Notes under the pieces: generated by a model
What the model was told of the DNA's origin: nothing
Databases searched by the model: none
The model's input: the letters and a program-made list of their open reading frames with translations, nothing else
Shown: positions 10,765 to 25,273 of the stretch, piece after piece
Layout: each line of letters begins with the position of its first letter
How positions within the stretch are numbered: position 1 is the first letter of the stretch
Assembly: GCA_036937835.1 (NCBI GenBank)
Contig: CM072873.1
Location: 11,458,001-11,522,000 of the forward strand
Source of the DNA: Pampus argenteus
Lineage: Eukaryota > Chordata > Actinopteri > Scombriformes > Stromateidae
Direction of reading: 5' to 3'
Length of the DNA: 64,000 bases
Made by a program: the position numbers and the translations under genes

Positions 10765-11239
10765 GAGGGACTGATGGTTGTACATGGGGATTCCAGTGCC
10801 CCTTTGCAAAGGTACGTGGAGCTAAACTAACTCTGTCGGTACGCTTTTTAAAAAGATTTTTGCAGAGGGAGGAAATGATTGTAGTTTGTCTGTTTTCACT
10901 GGTGGCATTCACCAGATGACGAAAGCATTGAATATTCAGTGTTGCCGTTTGTGATGTAGCAGGCAGAAGCAGAGTCGGGTACTGATAGATCATTTCCTCG
11001 CTGCTTTTCGAGAGGTGCAACTTCCAAGATGCGTCTTACTGCTGCAGACAGAGTGGGTTTGATCAGAGTTGAATGAATTAGGCGGACTCGCTGTATTAGT
11101 CATCATTACAGAGCTTGAGACTTGCATTTGGGTGTAGTGTGTACGTGAGGATAATATTTTACAAACCAATCAATACAATTTAATTTATAGAGCCTAGAAT
11201 TATGAATTTTCCTCAAAGGGCAGCATAAGACACTAGAGC

Positions 11240-11600
11240 TGCATCTAACATTTATTCTGACTGATTTTGTTGATAATAAATGCCTAGAGTAGTAATGATT
11301 AGTTGATTGTCAGAAAATTAAACTGCAAGTATTTGATAATCTAATACTTTTATTTTTTTGTCATTTTGTAAAGCAAAAATTCCAAAATTTTGCTTGATTA
11401 TGAGAATTTTCCTTCTCATACATGATACCAAACTGAATATTTTTGCATTTTAGACGGTTGAACCCATCATACTGGGCTCTGGGAAATTACAACTCACATT
11501 TTTAAAATATTTACTTACATCTAATAGCCAATGAATCTAAAAAAATAATTGTCAAATTAATCAATAATGAAAATAATTGTTATTTGCAGCCCCAAAAATG
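11240..11600 (+). repeat. TTAATCGATTA-family interspersed repeat
   Basis: Begins with AGAGCTGCATCTAACATTTATT and ends near AATAATTGTTATTTGCAGCCCC, an inverted version of the start, so this copy seems to span both ends of the family (about 350 bp). Confidence 0.65.
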
Positions 11601-13904
11601 ATCTTTATAGACTAAATTGGCTTCTTAAAATTTCTTGTTCTGTCCAACCAGCAATCAAAAACCTCATATATATATTCATGGCTGGTAGTTAGAAACTTTT
11701 TTTAAATTAGATGGCAGCTGCTGATTCGGTAATTTTGAATTGAATTGTTCACAGGAATAAAAACCTAAATGTGGGAAAGGTGTTATTGTGTACGTCAGAG
11801 CTGTTCCGCTGTAAACCAGTAGCCCGGGATTATCTCAGAGTGAAGGTGATCTCAGAGGCCTCCACCCACTGCGAGGCGCAGCAGCAGCACAGAGATCAGG
11901 CGTTGGGGTGTCAACTTGCACTTTTTTGTTGTGTTTACACTGATAAGAGATGCCGCTGGGACCCACTTTGTATGTCATTTGAATAGTCCTATGGCAAAGT
12001 TTGAAAAGGCAAAACTGTCAACATGTGCAGGAAATTTAAATTTCATGCTTATTTTCGTCACACAGTACCAGTTTTACAAACTGGATTACCTGCCAGACAG
12101 GCTCACGTAGAAGTTAAACAAAGAAGTGGAGCTGGGTTTAAAAAGTCATATTTATATCATTCAAATGGCTCTTCGTTTGAATGATATGCCATCGATTCAT
12201 AAAATCCTGAGATCTATCTTTTAATATATGGCCTTTATCGTAGATGTGTGAAGCTCTAACCCCGTCGTGTGGCGTGGTACGGTACAACCAACCATTTATC
12301 TTTATTTAACAGTGATTTACAGTATTGCTGCTCCCGCTGTTGTCAGATTGTTTGAGCCACTGACAGCCACCATGTGGGCAACACAACACGGATAATAATG
12401 ACGGTATTGTAACAGAAATATCCCCAACCGTATCGGAAATTGAATCGAATTAAGACAAGAATGTCGAAACCCAGCCACCGATAAGTCAGATCAATGATCA
12501 GCTGGAGGTATTTTCTCACCCTGGTGACGATACTGATGCCCAACAGAAGGCCATGGATCACACACACATGGATCTTTAACAGCTGTGTGGTTACGAAAGA
12601 GAAGAGAACGAGAACGCTGTGTTGTCAGATGACGCTTTTGTCATGTACATATAATTGGTTTTGTCATATGAGAATCTGTATGGATAGAGATATCTGTATC
12701 TGTTGGGTGGGTGTAGTTGTCCAGAGCTTTATTCCAAGTAAACAATGGCTTTCATTTTATTTCTGAAATAAGTGATTGTGTAGATTCCATAGGTGGATCT
12801 AGAAATGTATGGAACAAGTTTTTGGTGGTTTTCAAGTAGATCTGAAGGATTTGAGGAAAATTCCCACTATAATTGCAATTGTGAATTATAGGTTTAGACA
12901 AATTTGTACTGAACATAATCACGCCTATCTTCTCTATACATTAATAGCATTGGGTGAAATTATTGAAATAAAAGAAACATTTATTAAATTATTACTTTTA
13001 ACTTTAACTTTAACAGTCTTATAACATTAATGTTGTAACATAGCAAAACATAGCATTAATGTAAATTTTATGAGGCTATAAAACATGTCATTTATTGCTG
13101 TCAATAGTTTGTAAAGCATTGCAAGTAATGGAAAAATGATGATGTAAATGTGCACAAATCACACTGATCGTTTATATTAATCGGTATTTAGTTTGAGTGA
13201 AATGTGAAGTTGAAACAGTTTCGGCTTCATCGCAGTTGTCAGTCTTGATTATTATCTCCTTCCGCTTACAGTCACGTTACATCAACACTGTGATGGTCTC
13301 TAACACAGACGAACATGCTGCTACTCAGCAATCATGAATCACTTTTAAATCTGCAGTATACTGTATATAATGATAGATGATCCGCTGTACAGCCTCAGAT
13401 AGCCCATAAAAGGCTTTCACTGTCACCCAGGAGGATGGTGCACGTTTGTGTGTTTGTGTGTGCGTGCGTCGGTGTCTCTCCTCTCCTTGTCTGTTCACTC
13501 AATTACGGGTGAGTTCTTGCGGACATACCGTATGACTGCCTGTGTGACTTTGACAGAGCATCAGTGATGCAGTCAGCACAGAGTACAGCCTGCAGCGTCT
13601 CATTCACGTCTTTTTACATAACAATTGAGCCAGAGCTCTAATTCGTTCCTTCTCAGGCTTTTATGTCACCCAGCTGGGTGAGTGTGGACTGCATTGGGTT
13701 GCAAGGGTTGTGTTTTTGTGTTGACACACAAACATCAGTCTTACCTGTTGTTGGTGCTTATGTATCTATAAACATTTAATTGTATTAGGAGTTAAGAAAA
13801 TAAATACATTGACACTTAAATTAAGTAGAAAAGAAGCCTCAGTCCAGAGAACATTGTAAGATTTGATTCAGTTTGACGTTGACAGCTATGTTTTTAGTCA
13901 TGTT

Positions 13905-14035
13905 TGCTGTGTAGTGAAATATCTCCACAAATATTTAAAGGGATTGCCATGAAATTCAGACATTCATGTTCTCCAATGCATGAATGTTAATGACTTTGGT
14001 GACCCATCATTTTTCAGATGGCATTGTTAAATAAA
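13905..14035 (+). repeat. Teleost interspersed repeat fragment
   Basis: The stretch GGGATTGCCATGAAATTCAG, then ACATTCATG and TGACTTTGGTGACCC is a repeated motif string I recognise from many teleost genomes. The superfamily is uncertain. Confidence 0.5.
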
Positions 14036-14159
14036 CTCTTATGTAATGGCAGGAAAGATGAAATTACTTCAGATATACTGTACACTTGGCATGCTTTTTT
14101 AAATTATTTATTGGTTGGACTCTATTAAAAGCCAGATTTTATTCATCTCAAATAATTGC

Positions 14160-14345
14160 ATTTAATACATTTGCTTGTTCCAGATCTGTAAATGTGAGGA
14201 GTTTTTGGTGTTCTTCATCTTCTGTGAAAATCAACTGAATATCTTTGGGGTTTTTTCTGTTGCTTGAACAAAAACAAGACATTTGAAGACATAACAGTCA
14301 TTTCCACTGTTTTCTGACATCTTATATACAAAATGTCACAAATAT
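14160..14345 (-). repeat. TTAATCGATTA-family interspersed repeat (fragment)
   Basis: Carries the family's GAATATCTTTGGGGTTTTTT, AAAACAAGACATTTGAAGACA and CACTGTTTTCTGACATCTTAT segments in reverse orientation. Confidence 0.6.
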
Positions 14346-14819
14346 CCAAAACATGTAATAGCTGTTTAATCAGAGCAATCTTTTGGGCTTTGTTCCAGTA
14401 GTGATAGGGATGTAAGAATATGTTTCTTGTGTGCGTTTCTTGTTGCTGTCACAGCAGCCAGTGTGTTAGTTTTTATAAATGTAATCGGCAGAAAACACAC
14501 AGCAGTGGACATTTCCTCAGCTTCCTTTCACTGTGGCGACGGCTGGCAGCCACAGAACTAGCTTTATTGTTGTGGGCAGACTGTGGTGTTTTCCCTTTGT
14601 GTGTGTGTGTGTGTCTGTGAGAGAGAATGTGATGTTCGGCAGGTAGGAAGGCGGTGTGTTTGTGTACTGTAACCAGGCCTCAGCTGAGGCCCAAATAGTC
14701 TCCCATGCTGAGAAAATTAGGCTGTCTGCTTTTGGTGCACAGGTTTGTTATGCCACATGAAGCTGAAATAAGTCGGTGGGGATGTTGTTTTACCAAGAAG
14801 AAATATATAGATTTCAGGC

Positions 14820-15080
14820 TGCATGATTATTGCTAAAAAGGTTAATTATTCTGCCAATTCTTGATTAATCAGTTGCCAGGTCTGTAAAATGAGAGATATT
14901 ATATAAATGAGAAAAAAAGAGAAAAAGCCCATTACAATTCACCAAAGCACAATCTGACATATTTAAATGTCTTTGCTTAGAAAGCAACTAAAACGATGAA
15001 TCGCTAATTGAAATGCTTGCTCTTTAGTTTGCTGTCAATTGACAAATCAATGAGTGGAATAATTGTTTAAGCTCTAGTCT
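14820..15080 (+). repeat. TTAATCGATTA-family interspersed repeat (degenerate)
   Basis: Starts at GCTGCATGATTATTGC, with TTGATTAATCAGTTGC and, near the end, GACAAATCAATGAGTGGAAT. It shares the family layout but is weakly conserved. Confidence 0.5.
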
Positions 15081-15826
15081 GAAATGAGGCCTTCTGAACT
15101 CAGAGACTTTAATCAAGGTGACCTTAAATACAACCAGTTAGATAAAGCCTTACAAACTGTGTTGTACGTTGGTGCACTGTGTTTTCAAGTGACAAATTAA
15201 ACCAGTCATACGGACTACTGGGATGTCAGCACTTATTTGACTTTTGTAATCTTTTAAAGGATATTTTTATTGCCATCCAGAGTGTCCTTTTATTCTAAAT
15301 GAATAATCCAACACAAAGTAAAAGCTTGAATGTTTTTTTTTTTGCTCCTAAATAGTCTTTTTCCTGCCTTTAGAAGCATTTATGGTTATGTAAAGCGTCC
15401 CAAATGTGAGAATTAGTTTTATTTTCTCAGTTTCATATCTTTTAAGTTGTGTTTTGACTGTTGGTTAAATAAAAATAACCAATTATGGTAATTTGTGTAA
15501 TTTTGTGAGAATGTGTAATTTGCACTGCTGCACTGTGAAGTCTTTTGTAACACTTTATTTGAAGGGGTTTGCATGAGACAAGGACAGCTGTCATGAACAT
15601 AAAGAAGTCTTTTACAAAAGTTTATGACAACTTAACATTAACAAAGACAACATAACATGAACGGTTTTGGCACCGTTGTGTGATGTGAATATTTAACAAA
15701 AGCAATAGACAAATCAAATAGTCAGATAGTTTTTCCTTTATTGAATTTGCAATAATTACATATGTGCTCAAACAGAAGGTGAGATAATACACTTTTATAA
15801 TTTCAGAATTCTACTAGACTATGAAT

Positions 15827-15828
<2 letters not shown>

Positions 15829-15859
<31 letters not shown>
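15829..15859. repeat. (ATT)n microsatellite
   Basis: About 10 ATT units are visible directly. Confidence 0.95.
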
Positions 15860-15861
<2 letters not shown>

Positions 15862-16182
15862 AATCAGTCTTAAAATAAAAAGATCTGAAACAGTGCCACC
15901 TTTGCATTAAATCACATTACATAATTGACCGAATGACAGCAGTCATAAACATTAATAGACTCCTTCATGTTCATGGCAGGTGTCATGTCAGTCTTATGCA
16001 CACCCCTTCAAATAAAAAGTTACCAGTATTTTCTACATGTAAAAAAACCAAACAGGTGTACTGTTATTATTCTGTGGTTAATCATCCAGCCCTCAGTGAA
16101 TAGAGATCACACTAGACTCATATATGATGTTATGGCGTTAACCGGTCAGTGTTAACCCTTCTCCGTTTCTCCCAGCAGGGCT

Positions 16183-16339
16183 ATGTCCTCGGCAGCCACC
16201 ACATCTCCATCTGTGGACAAAGTGGACGGATTTTCACGGAAGTCTGTCAGGAAGGCCAAACAGAAGCGGTCGCAGAGTTCGTCCCAGTTCCGCTCTCAGG
16301 GCAAACCCATAGAGCTCACGCCCTTGCCACTGCTCAAGG
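16183..16339 (+). CDS. ppp2r5e: ppp2r5e coding exon 1 (start codon, residues 1-52)
   Basis: Encodes [20 protein letters not shown] through LTPLPLLK plus the first base of Asp53. The exon begins at 16179 (or 16176 with the alternative AG) and ends at the donor GTAAGT at 16340. This is the variable, basic, Ser-rich N-terminus outside the HEAT core. Confidence 0.97.
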
Positions 16340-19300
16340 GTAAGTGTGTGAGTGAATGTCGGGATTAGTGAGGTGATAATTAAGCCAAACACTTCTATTA
16401 ATCAACCTGCTTAAAATCCATCCAAGTAAATCAGATTCAAATCAGAAAGTTGTTTTTTTTTCAAAATACTTGATGTTAACATGACCTACTCTCACTAATC
16501 AGAGATTAGATTATTTTCTGCTAACTTGAAACTCCTGCAATAAAGTCAAGCTAATGCTATCAGCTAGGGCGGTCATTTCCATGTTTTATTATTTTTTTTT
16601 TTACAAATAATCTGCGTGAATTCATTTGAACCCAGGTACACCCATTATAAACTGCCTCATAAAACTAAGCTTTACCTTATTCACGGTGCCTGTACTGTGA
16701 CAATATGTATGCGAAGTGAAGTATATTTGTCCATTATTTTAAACTTGTCCCCTTAAGATTCAGCCACACTACTTACTTACCTTACTAACTTAAAAGTATT
16801 ATAAGTTTTAACAGTACTCAGATGCACTAAATCAGTTTGTAAAAATGGACCAACCAAGTCTACATCGGTCAAAAGATGTACAGACAATGTACAGATTGGA
16901 ATATTGGTATAGGATTGTGTAATTTTCTCCAAAAAGTCCTGCTTCTGTCCTATATTTGCCTCTGGTGTCAACATCCTGCTGGGAATTTTCAACAGTAGCT
17001 CCACCTTTTCCTGTAGTTAATCTTCAAACATGTAACCTTCTCACTGAGACGGTGTTAGTCTGCTTTCTGTCTTTTTGTCCGTCATAAAATCTTGAGCCCA
17101 ACTTGGGAAATTAATGTGAAATTGCTACAGGAAGTGCTAAACGTGAGCCAGCTATTTTCCCGCCTCATTCAGTCAAGAGTCTGGTTGGACTCGTTCTTAG
17201 TGTTGTTGTTTCCACATCCTCTGCTCTGTGTGTCTGTTAGCTACGTGCTGAGACAGGTAGATCATAATGTTGATCACACAGAGCGGGTCAGTGCTGCCAT
17301 TTGTCTACGTCACTGACGCAGAAGAAAAGATGTTATACCTGAATTTTCAGTCTTCTGATTCCTTGATTGTTAATGTTTAGGGAATGATACACCTGGCGTG
17401 GCATGGATTAGTTTTAAATTGAGCTATTTTAAATGAAAAAAAAAAAAACCCTACAACAATGGTTTTAAACGTTTTTTGCATGCATTTCCTTTTAACAAAG
17501 TCATCACATGTTTAATATAATATGTATTATTTTTCTGCTCAGATAGATAAATTTGAATGATTTAAGGCAATAAAGGGAAAAACCTGCTGATAATTTAATA
17601 AGAGAATAGCAAATATTATAGAGAAGTCAGAAAAGCATAAACATGTTTTCTATTCTTTCCGATTCCTGCCTCATTAGATGCATCTGACCCTCACGATGGG
17701 ACCTACTGAACCACAGATGGGTTGCTTTAAGCACATTTTAACCCAGCATGGCTTTTTTTGTGATGCTTTATTATTAGGGACTGAAGTTTTGAAGTGATTT
17801 TCTCACATACCATATCATTTGACAGGTCACAATGCAGTTTAAAATGAATCAGGCGTGTGTGTGTGTGTGTGTGTGATATGCAGTGTGGCACAATAAGACA
17901 CCCGCTCATGTTTCACCTATGTAAATAAAGCAGCGGTGTGGCAAGATGGTGACGGCAGGAATGCTGCCAGACAGAAACCAGAGTGTTTGCCAGAAAACCG
18001 ATTCCTGGTTCCTCCTCAGGCCGAGAGGCCGCCCTGCTGCCTCCCAGAGGGTGGGGCTTACCTGTGTTTGTGGGTGTTTTTTATGGGTGGGTGTGGCTCA
18101 GAATTTATTTGCACACACTGTCCCTCACACACAGGCTCAGTGTTGATTGTGTCAACAGCTGACGTCAATAGTAAATCAAATCATTATTGGATATCCATAT
18201 AGCATTGTCTAAGCAGTTTGAATTGTTTCAAAGAGAAGTAGGTTCCTAGAAAGCAGAATATCTCATTTCCCTTGTTTGGAAATTGGAGCAGGACATACGA
18301 CTACAATATGCAAAATACAATCCCCAAAAGTAAATAATCTGTAATTATTTCTATAAAATTATTTCTATAAAATAATCACTTAGTTCACTTAGTATGAAGC
18401 AGTTTTTGGTGATAGATCTGATTTAATGAAGAATTGTCCTTTCACTCTGTCGGTGTGCAGTTTTGTCAAACTCACATGGTGCCCGTTAAGTCTGTTGCTT
18501 TTTATTGTTCAAACGTTGAAAAAAGTCAAATGTAATCATCTGTAATGATCTCTCTGAATTCACAACAAGCTGTTCTTTGTACTTCAAGGTGTGGCGCGTA
18601 CACTCTGGTCTATCGCTGCCCTGTTGCCCTCTCAATAAACTAGACATTCATTGTACATAGTCATTGTAAATGTATGTGTGTAAATGGAGGAAACGAGTAC
18701 AAAGAGATAATCATGACATCAGCCCAGGATGGAAAGAGTTTGTAGAAAGGTTTTAGGTTTACCATGACAACAAACAAACCATGTGTTTTCAAGGAACTTT
18801 ATTGTCATCTCGCCAGTTACATTTATGCTTTTCAGTTTCAAATGCTACCTACTGAAGAAAGGAAAACTGCTGAGCTTGGTGAATAGGTAGCATTGATGCA
18901 ACTTGTATTAAAACTTCATAAGAATTTAAAATGAAGCTTCAAAAATATTTATAAATGAAGAATAGAGAATGTAAAGAATATAGATTTGATTTAGTACAGG
19001 CATTGAAAACTAATAGTAGCGCTCCTGAACATGGATTGTGCAAAGGATGTATTCTAATTGGCGCGTGCGTGTGTGTAAAATTCTGTACTCGGTTCTTGCT
19101 GTGCCTTATTTTTATGCTGCTGTTGTATTTATCTGTGGTCAGAAACTGAGCCAGCACGCAGCCTGTCTTTACACCACCTCCCTGCTTCGGTTTCACATGA
19201 TCATTTCACATTTACACAGCTCCACACATTTCTCACCTCCCCAGTACAATCACAGTCTGCTGCTCCTGACCGCCGAGCAGCTCCACTCCACTCCACTGGA

Positions 19301-22300
19301 AATCTGCTTTTAGCTCTGCACAGTAGCTTCAGCAGGCAGAGGACTTACAACAGAGCCTGGCTCTCCTGAATTAGAAACACAGTCGGATGTCGCTGCTCGG
19401 TGTTATTCCCTGTCTGCGGCTTGTGTACGGTATTCTGTCTGTGCAGAAACATGTTGTACATTGTGAAACAAAGCAGTCCTGATGACCACATTGGTAGTTC
19501 ATGGCTTCAGAGCATCGATGTGTAGATTTTTATTTTGAGGGTAGCAGCACGCCTCCATATGGACGACTAGTGTGGCGAAGGCTTTCTACAGAGCACATAC
19601 AACGTTTCTTTAGATATATTTAACTGCATGTTGTGCTCAATATCAATCTGCATGAATCTGATTGGCTTTTTTTTTGCCATCTTTGTGCTTACCCAGACAT
19701 TAACATGGTGTTCAATGTAGGTGTTGCATTGTGAGACAAAACGTAATGCTAATGTAATGTATACCAAGAGACAAACGGTTACATATCCTGACAGGCAGTT
19801 GCCATCCTTTATTTTCCCAGTTTGAGACTCTAAGCAACGGGGGGCGCTATGGGGCACCTTTTGGCTACAACAAAATTTATTGGAAGAACTAAAAAGGCTG
19901 AACTGCACACCATTCTCTGCAGTATTTTTTTAAATTATTTTTCTAGTTTATACTTTAGTTAAAATGGTGTTTTGTTGTTGCTTTCGTTCTAAATGTTGCT
20001 TGTTGTGTATGTTGCAACATTGAGCACTAGGTCAACATATTGGCTTTTTATTTCTGAGAGTGAGATAAGAAGATGGATACAACTTAAGTCAGGACAGTTT
20101 TAGCCTAGCTTAGCATAATGACTGTAAATGAGGGGAACAGCTAGCCTGGCTCTATCCAATGTAAAAAAACAAAACAAAAAAAACACATCACCTACCAACA
20201 CCTTTTAAAGCTCACAAGTGTACATCTGGTTGTTGTATCTGGTTTGTCTAATCTGTACGCAAACAGAAATACAAAAAATATGTTTGTTTTTAGGTTGAGT
20301 TTATATTTATTTCATCTTCTCTTATAAAGAAAGCAACAAGTATTGAACAAGTCCTTTTAAGCTGTGACAAATCCTCAGAACAACAGTGGCTGCAGAGTCA
20401 CATTGAAAGGTAAATATTTGTGAGGTATTACAGTATGATCATGCGATGTTGGCACAGAGATTGAAATAAATGCAACTACTGGCAAAGTCAATCCTGTAGT
20501 AAGGGACTAGTTGAATCGGACAAGCTCTTGCTGTAGGCTCATGTACACTACAGATTCTTTTGTGTCCTTTTTGTACATCCTGAGCTGCTGCATACCACGA
20601 CCTGCAGTTGTTGAAGTAGAAGTAGTGTCTCATTTATTTCCCAGGATTTGGATCAGGATCGCTTCTGTCTGGTCACAAGACTCCTCTAACCTCTGAGCTT
20701 CCCTCTCCTCCCATATATGTCCATGTAAACCATGTGGAAGAACAAGGATTAAGTTCGCCGCTTCCACTTGTCTGTTGTGAGCTTTAAGCCACAGATGAAC
20801 AGCGGGCTCCCTGAATGTTAAAAAAACCCCTGTGTTAAATCACCAACTAGTAAAATTGAATTAATAAATAGAATCAGCCATTGTTGTGCAAACGGCTAAA
20901 CTCAGATGACCATAACAACCTTCAGGTATGCCACACAATGGCTGCCTCTTGTCACTAATTTCTCTCTTTTACTGACAGGCTCTCCTACCTCTAATCTCTC
21001 AGCATTATATAACTGCCAGGGAGATGTGCTTTGGTCAGTGCTGTATTTTATTAACTGGCTAGCAGTCTCTGAGGCTGCTCCGAGGCTCAACCCAGTTCAG
21101 AGTATTTTACACCAGCAATCAGAGAAAGAGGTCAAGGATATATACTGTATATTTCTAATCAGTTTGGTGGTATTTCCTGTTTTTTTTCTATTTGTATTTG
21201 TTGCCTCCAGGCTGCATTTTAGTTTCTATTTTTAGATTATATAACTTTTGTTGCTTTACAGTCTCAGGGGATGTGTTTTGTCTGTTTTTCTTTAAAATAC
21301 TCCCTATACTCGTCTCCCGTTTGTTTGAAGTCATTGTTGCAGGATTTTTCAGGAACTTTTATAAAAGAGACATGGATACAACAGGTATATCTAATTTCTA
21401 TAACCCCTTTTTTAAAGAGAATGTTTTTATTCTGGGGCTCTACTGGAATATTCTTGCATGATTTACAGTTCACAAAACACTTCTACTCTTCTGAATTACA
21501 GGACATAACAGAAAATCACAAAAAGCTGAATTGTCTCCTTTTAAAAAAAACAAAAACAGTGCTTCTTTCTATTCTTTCTGAAACAGGATTTCCAGTTTTC
21601 TTCCTTTCCGTCCCCTATATAAAAGAGGATGTTATCGCTCACAAATCAGTGGCTTTAGAGATATGATTTCTTTGTTTTCTATTTTCAAGTCACAACTCAA
21701 CAAACACAAACCTGTGCTTCTGCTTGTCCTTAATTTAGCCTTCATTTAACTTTTTTCGTTGGGATGTACATTTTTATATTTTTGTCTTCTCTGCTGTGTT
21801 TCTTCCTCTCCATTTTACATAATCTGTCAGTGGTAACCTCTCACCCTGAGGTGAACCGCAGCAGAGGTGGACGATCAGTGTATCTGGACAGGTGTATCCT
21901 TGGCGTTCCTCGTTATTCCATGTTAGTCACCATCACAGGTCAGACTTTCAGCCTAAAATGACATGCAGAATCTTGGTAAGGCACAGTGGATTACATAAAT
22001 CCCATCATTGGCAGTGCAGCTCATTCTTAGACATGTAGAGGAAGACGAGGAGGGTGCAGTTTCCTCAAGGGGTTCCCTGAGCAACATGATGACCACAACC
22101 TTTAGGAATGTCATTTTATAGCCAAAGCCACACCTCGGGTTTAACAGATAGTGACTTACCTGAGTGGATTTTTTAAATAATGATTTACAAGACCAAAAAA
22201 GACTTATACTGAGAGCCAAGTATATACTTTGAGTCAGACTTTGACACAGCAAATTATTAAACTTTATTGAAATAAGTGTCTGAATGTACTGGGTGTAATT

Positions 22301-25214
22301 ATTAGCTTTGATTATAGTTTTACAGTCACTCTCAGGGACTCGTGGTTAAGAGTTGTGAACATGCAAGAACATGCTTGACATTGCATGTGCCCACACAATT
22401 GATTTGAAGTTGTCTGAAACTAACCTTTTAATATCCAACAAGTCTGTAATTAAATAACAGCCTGCAGAGGTTTGGCAGTGCAATGATTAGCTGGGAGGTG
22501 GACATCTGCTTTGTCAAACAGCAGTGTTTCTTTTTCTCTTAGACAAAGAAAACCATAAAATCCTTAAATTTAAAAAGCTAGAACCAGCTAATGTTGGCCA
22601 TTTTTGCATTAAAAAAATACTATAATGATTCTTCAGTATTCAAAATAGTGACATTCATCTGTCAGGGTTTTCGGTACATGAAAAACAAAATTATTTGAAA
22701 ATATAAACATTAAACAGTTGCCACAATAATTACTGCAAAATGTATGGCACATATTGGTATATAACTAACACAAAAAAATAAGACTCAAATCTGCATATAA
22801 AAAATAAAGTAAATAGTGAGTGAATTAATTCAGAGAGAGGAGACAGAAGTGAGGAACAATTTTACATAGAAGTAACTTAGGTCTCAGGTGATGGGAGACA
22901 TGAACCAGTTCAAAGCAAGAAAACTGGTAAGGAAGTTATACCTGTATCTAGATGAATTATAATTCCTAAATTATTAAAGATTCAAATACAAGCCAAAAAA
23001 ATGTAATTGGAAACATTACCTGGTATTAGGGATTTTGTGGTGCTGTTACTTGTGCAGGTGTATAGTGAAAAGTTTTCTCCATAGTCATAAACACTCTTAA
23101 GAAGAGAAGAGAGGCAGGAAGTAGCTGCAAGCTCCGTAATTACCACCAGCAACAAAAACATCACCAACCTGGTTGAGTCCGGCCTTCACGAATCACAGTA
23201 AGACAAGACTGTGCAGTGAGAGTTTAAATTCTCAGATGTAATTATATAATCTCAACTACATACGTGTGCCAGTTTGCCACATAGTTTAAACTTCATTAAG
23301 TGTTTCTACAGGGATGTTGGCTTGAAGAGGTTGAATGAGGGGAGAATTAACACACAGACGGAGAGGGAGGTGAAGAGGAGTGACGAGGCTGGCGGGAAAC
23401 CTGGAGGAAGGATTAGAAGTCCTTTTTAATGTTCTGTGGCAGAGGAAGGAAGGGACGAGAAGAGGAGAGGAAGGAGGATAGTTCCTGTCAGACAACGACT
23501 AAACAGAAACAAAAATAACTCCTCTTCTGTCCGGGAATTAGTCCATTCACCCTTTTGTTCATCAGTTCTTTGTCACTCGCTGCATAATAGGAATAACGAA
23601 ACATTTCAAATAAGAAACCATAATGTCATAAGCAATTAGTCATTTATTCAATTAGTTAGTGGTCACAAAATCTTGATAATTAATGGCTTGTCATTTTTCA
23701 ATGTATTGCTTTAAGCTGCACAAAAGCTTTTTTTTTTTAACTTTGTCTTCTTTGATAGAAAACTTAATTTATTTGCATTTCAGAGGAAAAAAAACTAGAT
23801 TCAACAAAAAAGATTGTGTTGGTTGAATTATGGGAAATGTAGGCTCCAGTGATTCTTAACTAATACCATGAACTAAAAGCCAGGATAAAAGCTCACTTAA
23901 ACTCTGACCGTTCTTTTATTCCTTATTTATATCTGTCTTTCTCAAGTCTCCCAACTTTAATTTTGCTTTATGTAAATGCTGTGCTGAATGGTTGGCGTAC
24001 CCTTAAACTCAAGATACTAGATGCAAACATCAAACATGTTCCAGTCAAATCATGCCCCAATCTCCTTTTTTCTTTCCCCAAACATCCATCAATGAATATG
24101 TATGCGAAAAAAATGACTTGTCCAATATCCATTCGCAGAATAGAAGGGACACTTACCTAAAGTTTACACTCACCAGCACCATGTCAGCCTGCTGCCATGT
24201 GACAGGGGAGGGGATAATTTGTGAACAGAAATCTCCTTTCCTGATTGTGTGTGTGTGTGTGTGGTCATTTTCCTCCCAGCTCTCCTAGAGGTGCTCTCCT
24301 GTTTTGCCATACAGATGTTAGCTTCTGCGACGCCTCAGAATCGACCCCCTCCTAAGACAGAGGCAGTGGCAAACATGACAAACAGCGTGTTTGTATGTCT
24401 AATTTCAACAGCAACCCAGGCAAATGTGGGCCAAATCCTTCTGTGGCTGAACGCGTTGTCTGCATTTTCAAGCTGAATTAGGTTCCTCGAGCATACGTCC
24501 ACCTCATGTAGGCGAACTGATCTGTCTCTGACCTCAGTGGGCAGCAAGCTTTAAAAACAAAAAACAAAAAAAAAAAGAGAGAGGTGCAAACAATAGAAAG
24601 AAAGAGACTGAGATGTACAATGCTGCACAGCCCTCCCCTGCCTCTTTCTGTGGCTTCCTCTGGTCTCAGTTTGGCCAGTGTAGCCCACCGACATGCCGCC
24701 TTGTCTTCCCTCCCCTCCACGTCCTCCCCTCAGGAGAAACCTGATCCCCGAGGTGTCTCTTTACATTTTTCCAGCCCCACTCGCTACAAACAAGTGACAA
24801 GAGGAGCGTGGGACCGCTAAACTTCTGTTGTCCACTGATTCAAATCAGCTCACACCACGACGTTCATGACTGTCTTTTTCTGTTGTCGGTGCCGTACAGG
24901 GAGCGGGAACCTGATTAAGTGAGTGACTGGATTTATGCATGTATGTATGTATCTGGGGAGGGGGTCACACTTACTGCTAGCACAGGAGCATGCAGTGTTA
25001 AAGTTAGCCTCTGCTGTCAAGGGCTGTTGCTGCTGCCACCCAGCCCAGCCTGTCATGAGTGTGAGGCAGATGGAAAGGTAGACTTAAAATGGACTGAGAT
25101 GGTAACAGAAGACGAGTGTTTTTTTTTACTGGCTGAGAGGAGAATGGAAAGTTCAGTGGTAAAAGGCGTGCATTTATTCTTTTGAATACATGTGGAAGAA
25201 TGTGCGGTTTGTAG

Positions 25215-25273
<59 letters not shown>

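Larger units (their letters stand above)
7151..16178 (+). other. ppp2r5e: ppp2r5e intron 1 (about 9 kb)
   Basis: No coding exon was found between the first exon and the acceptor at 16178. It contains a complete hAT-like MITE (7607-8177), a local duplication (about 8298-8905), several copies of the TTAATCGATTA-rich repeat family, a GA-rich run at about 10719-10764 and an (ATT)n run. Confidence 0.7.

Noticed and set aside
10784..10811. ATG plus GTACGT donor that could be an alternative ppp2r5e first exon
   Set aside because: The frame does not join in phase with the exon at 16179 and there is no promoter-like sequence around it; it could at most be non-coding.
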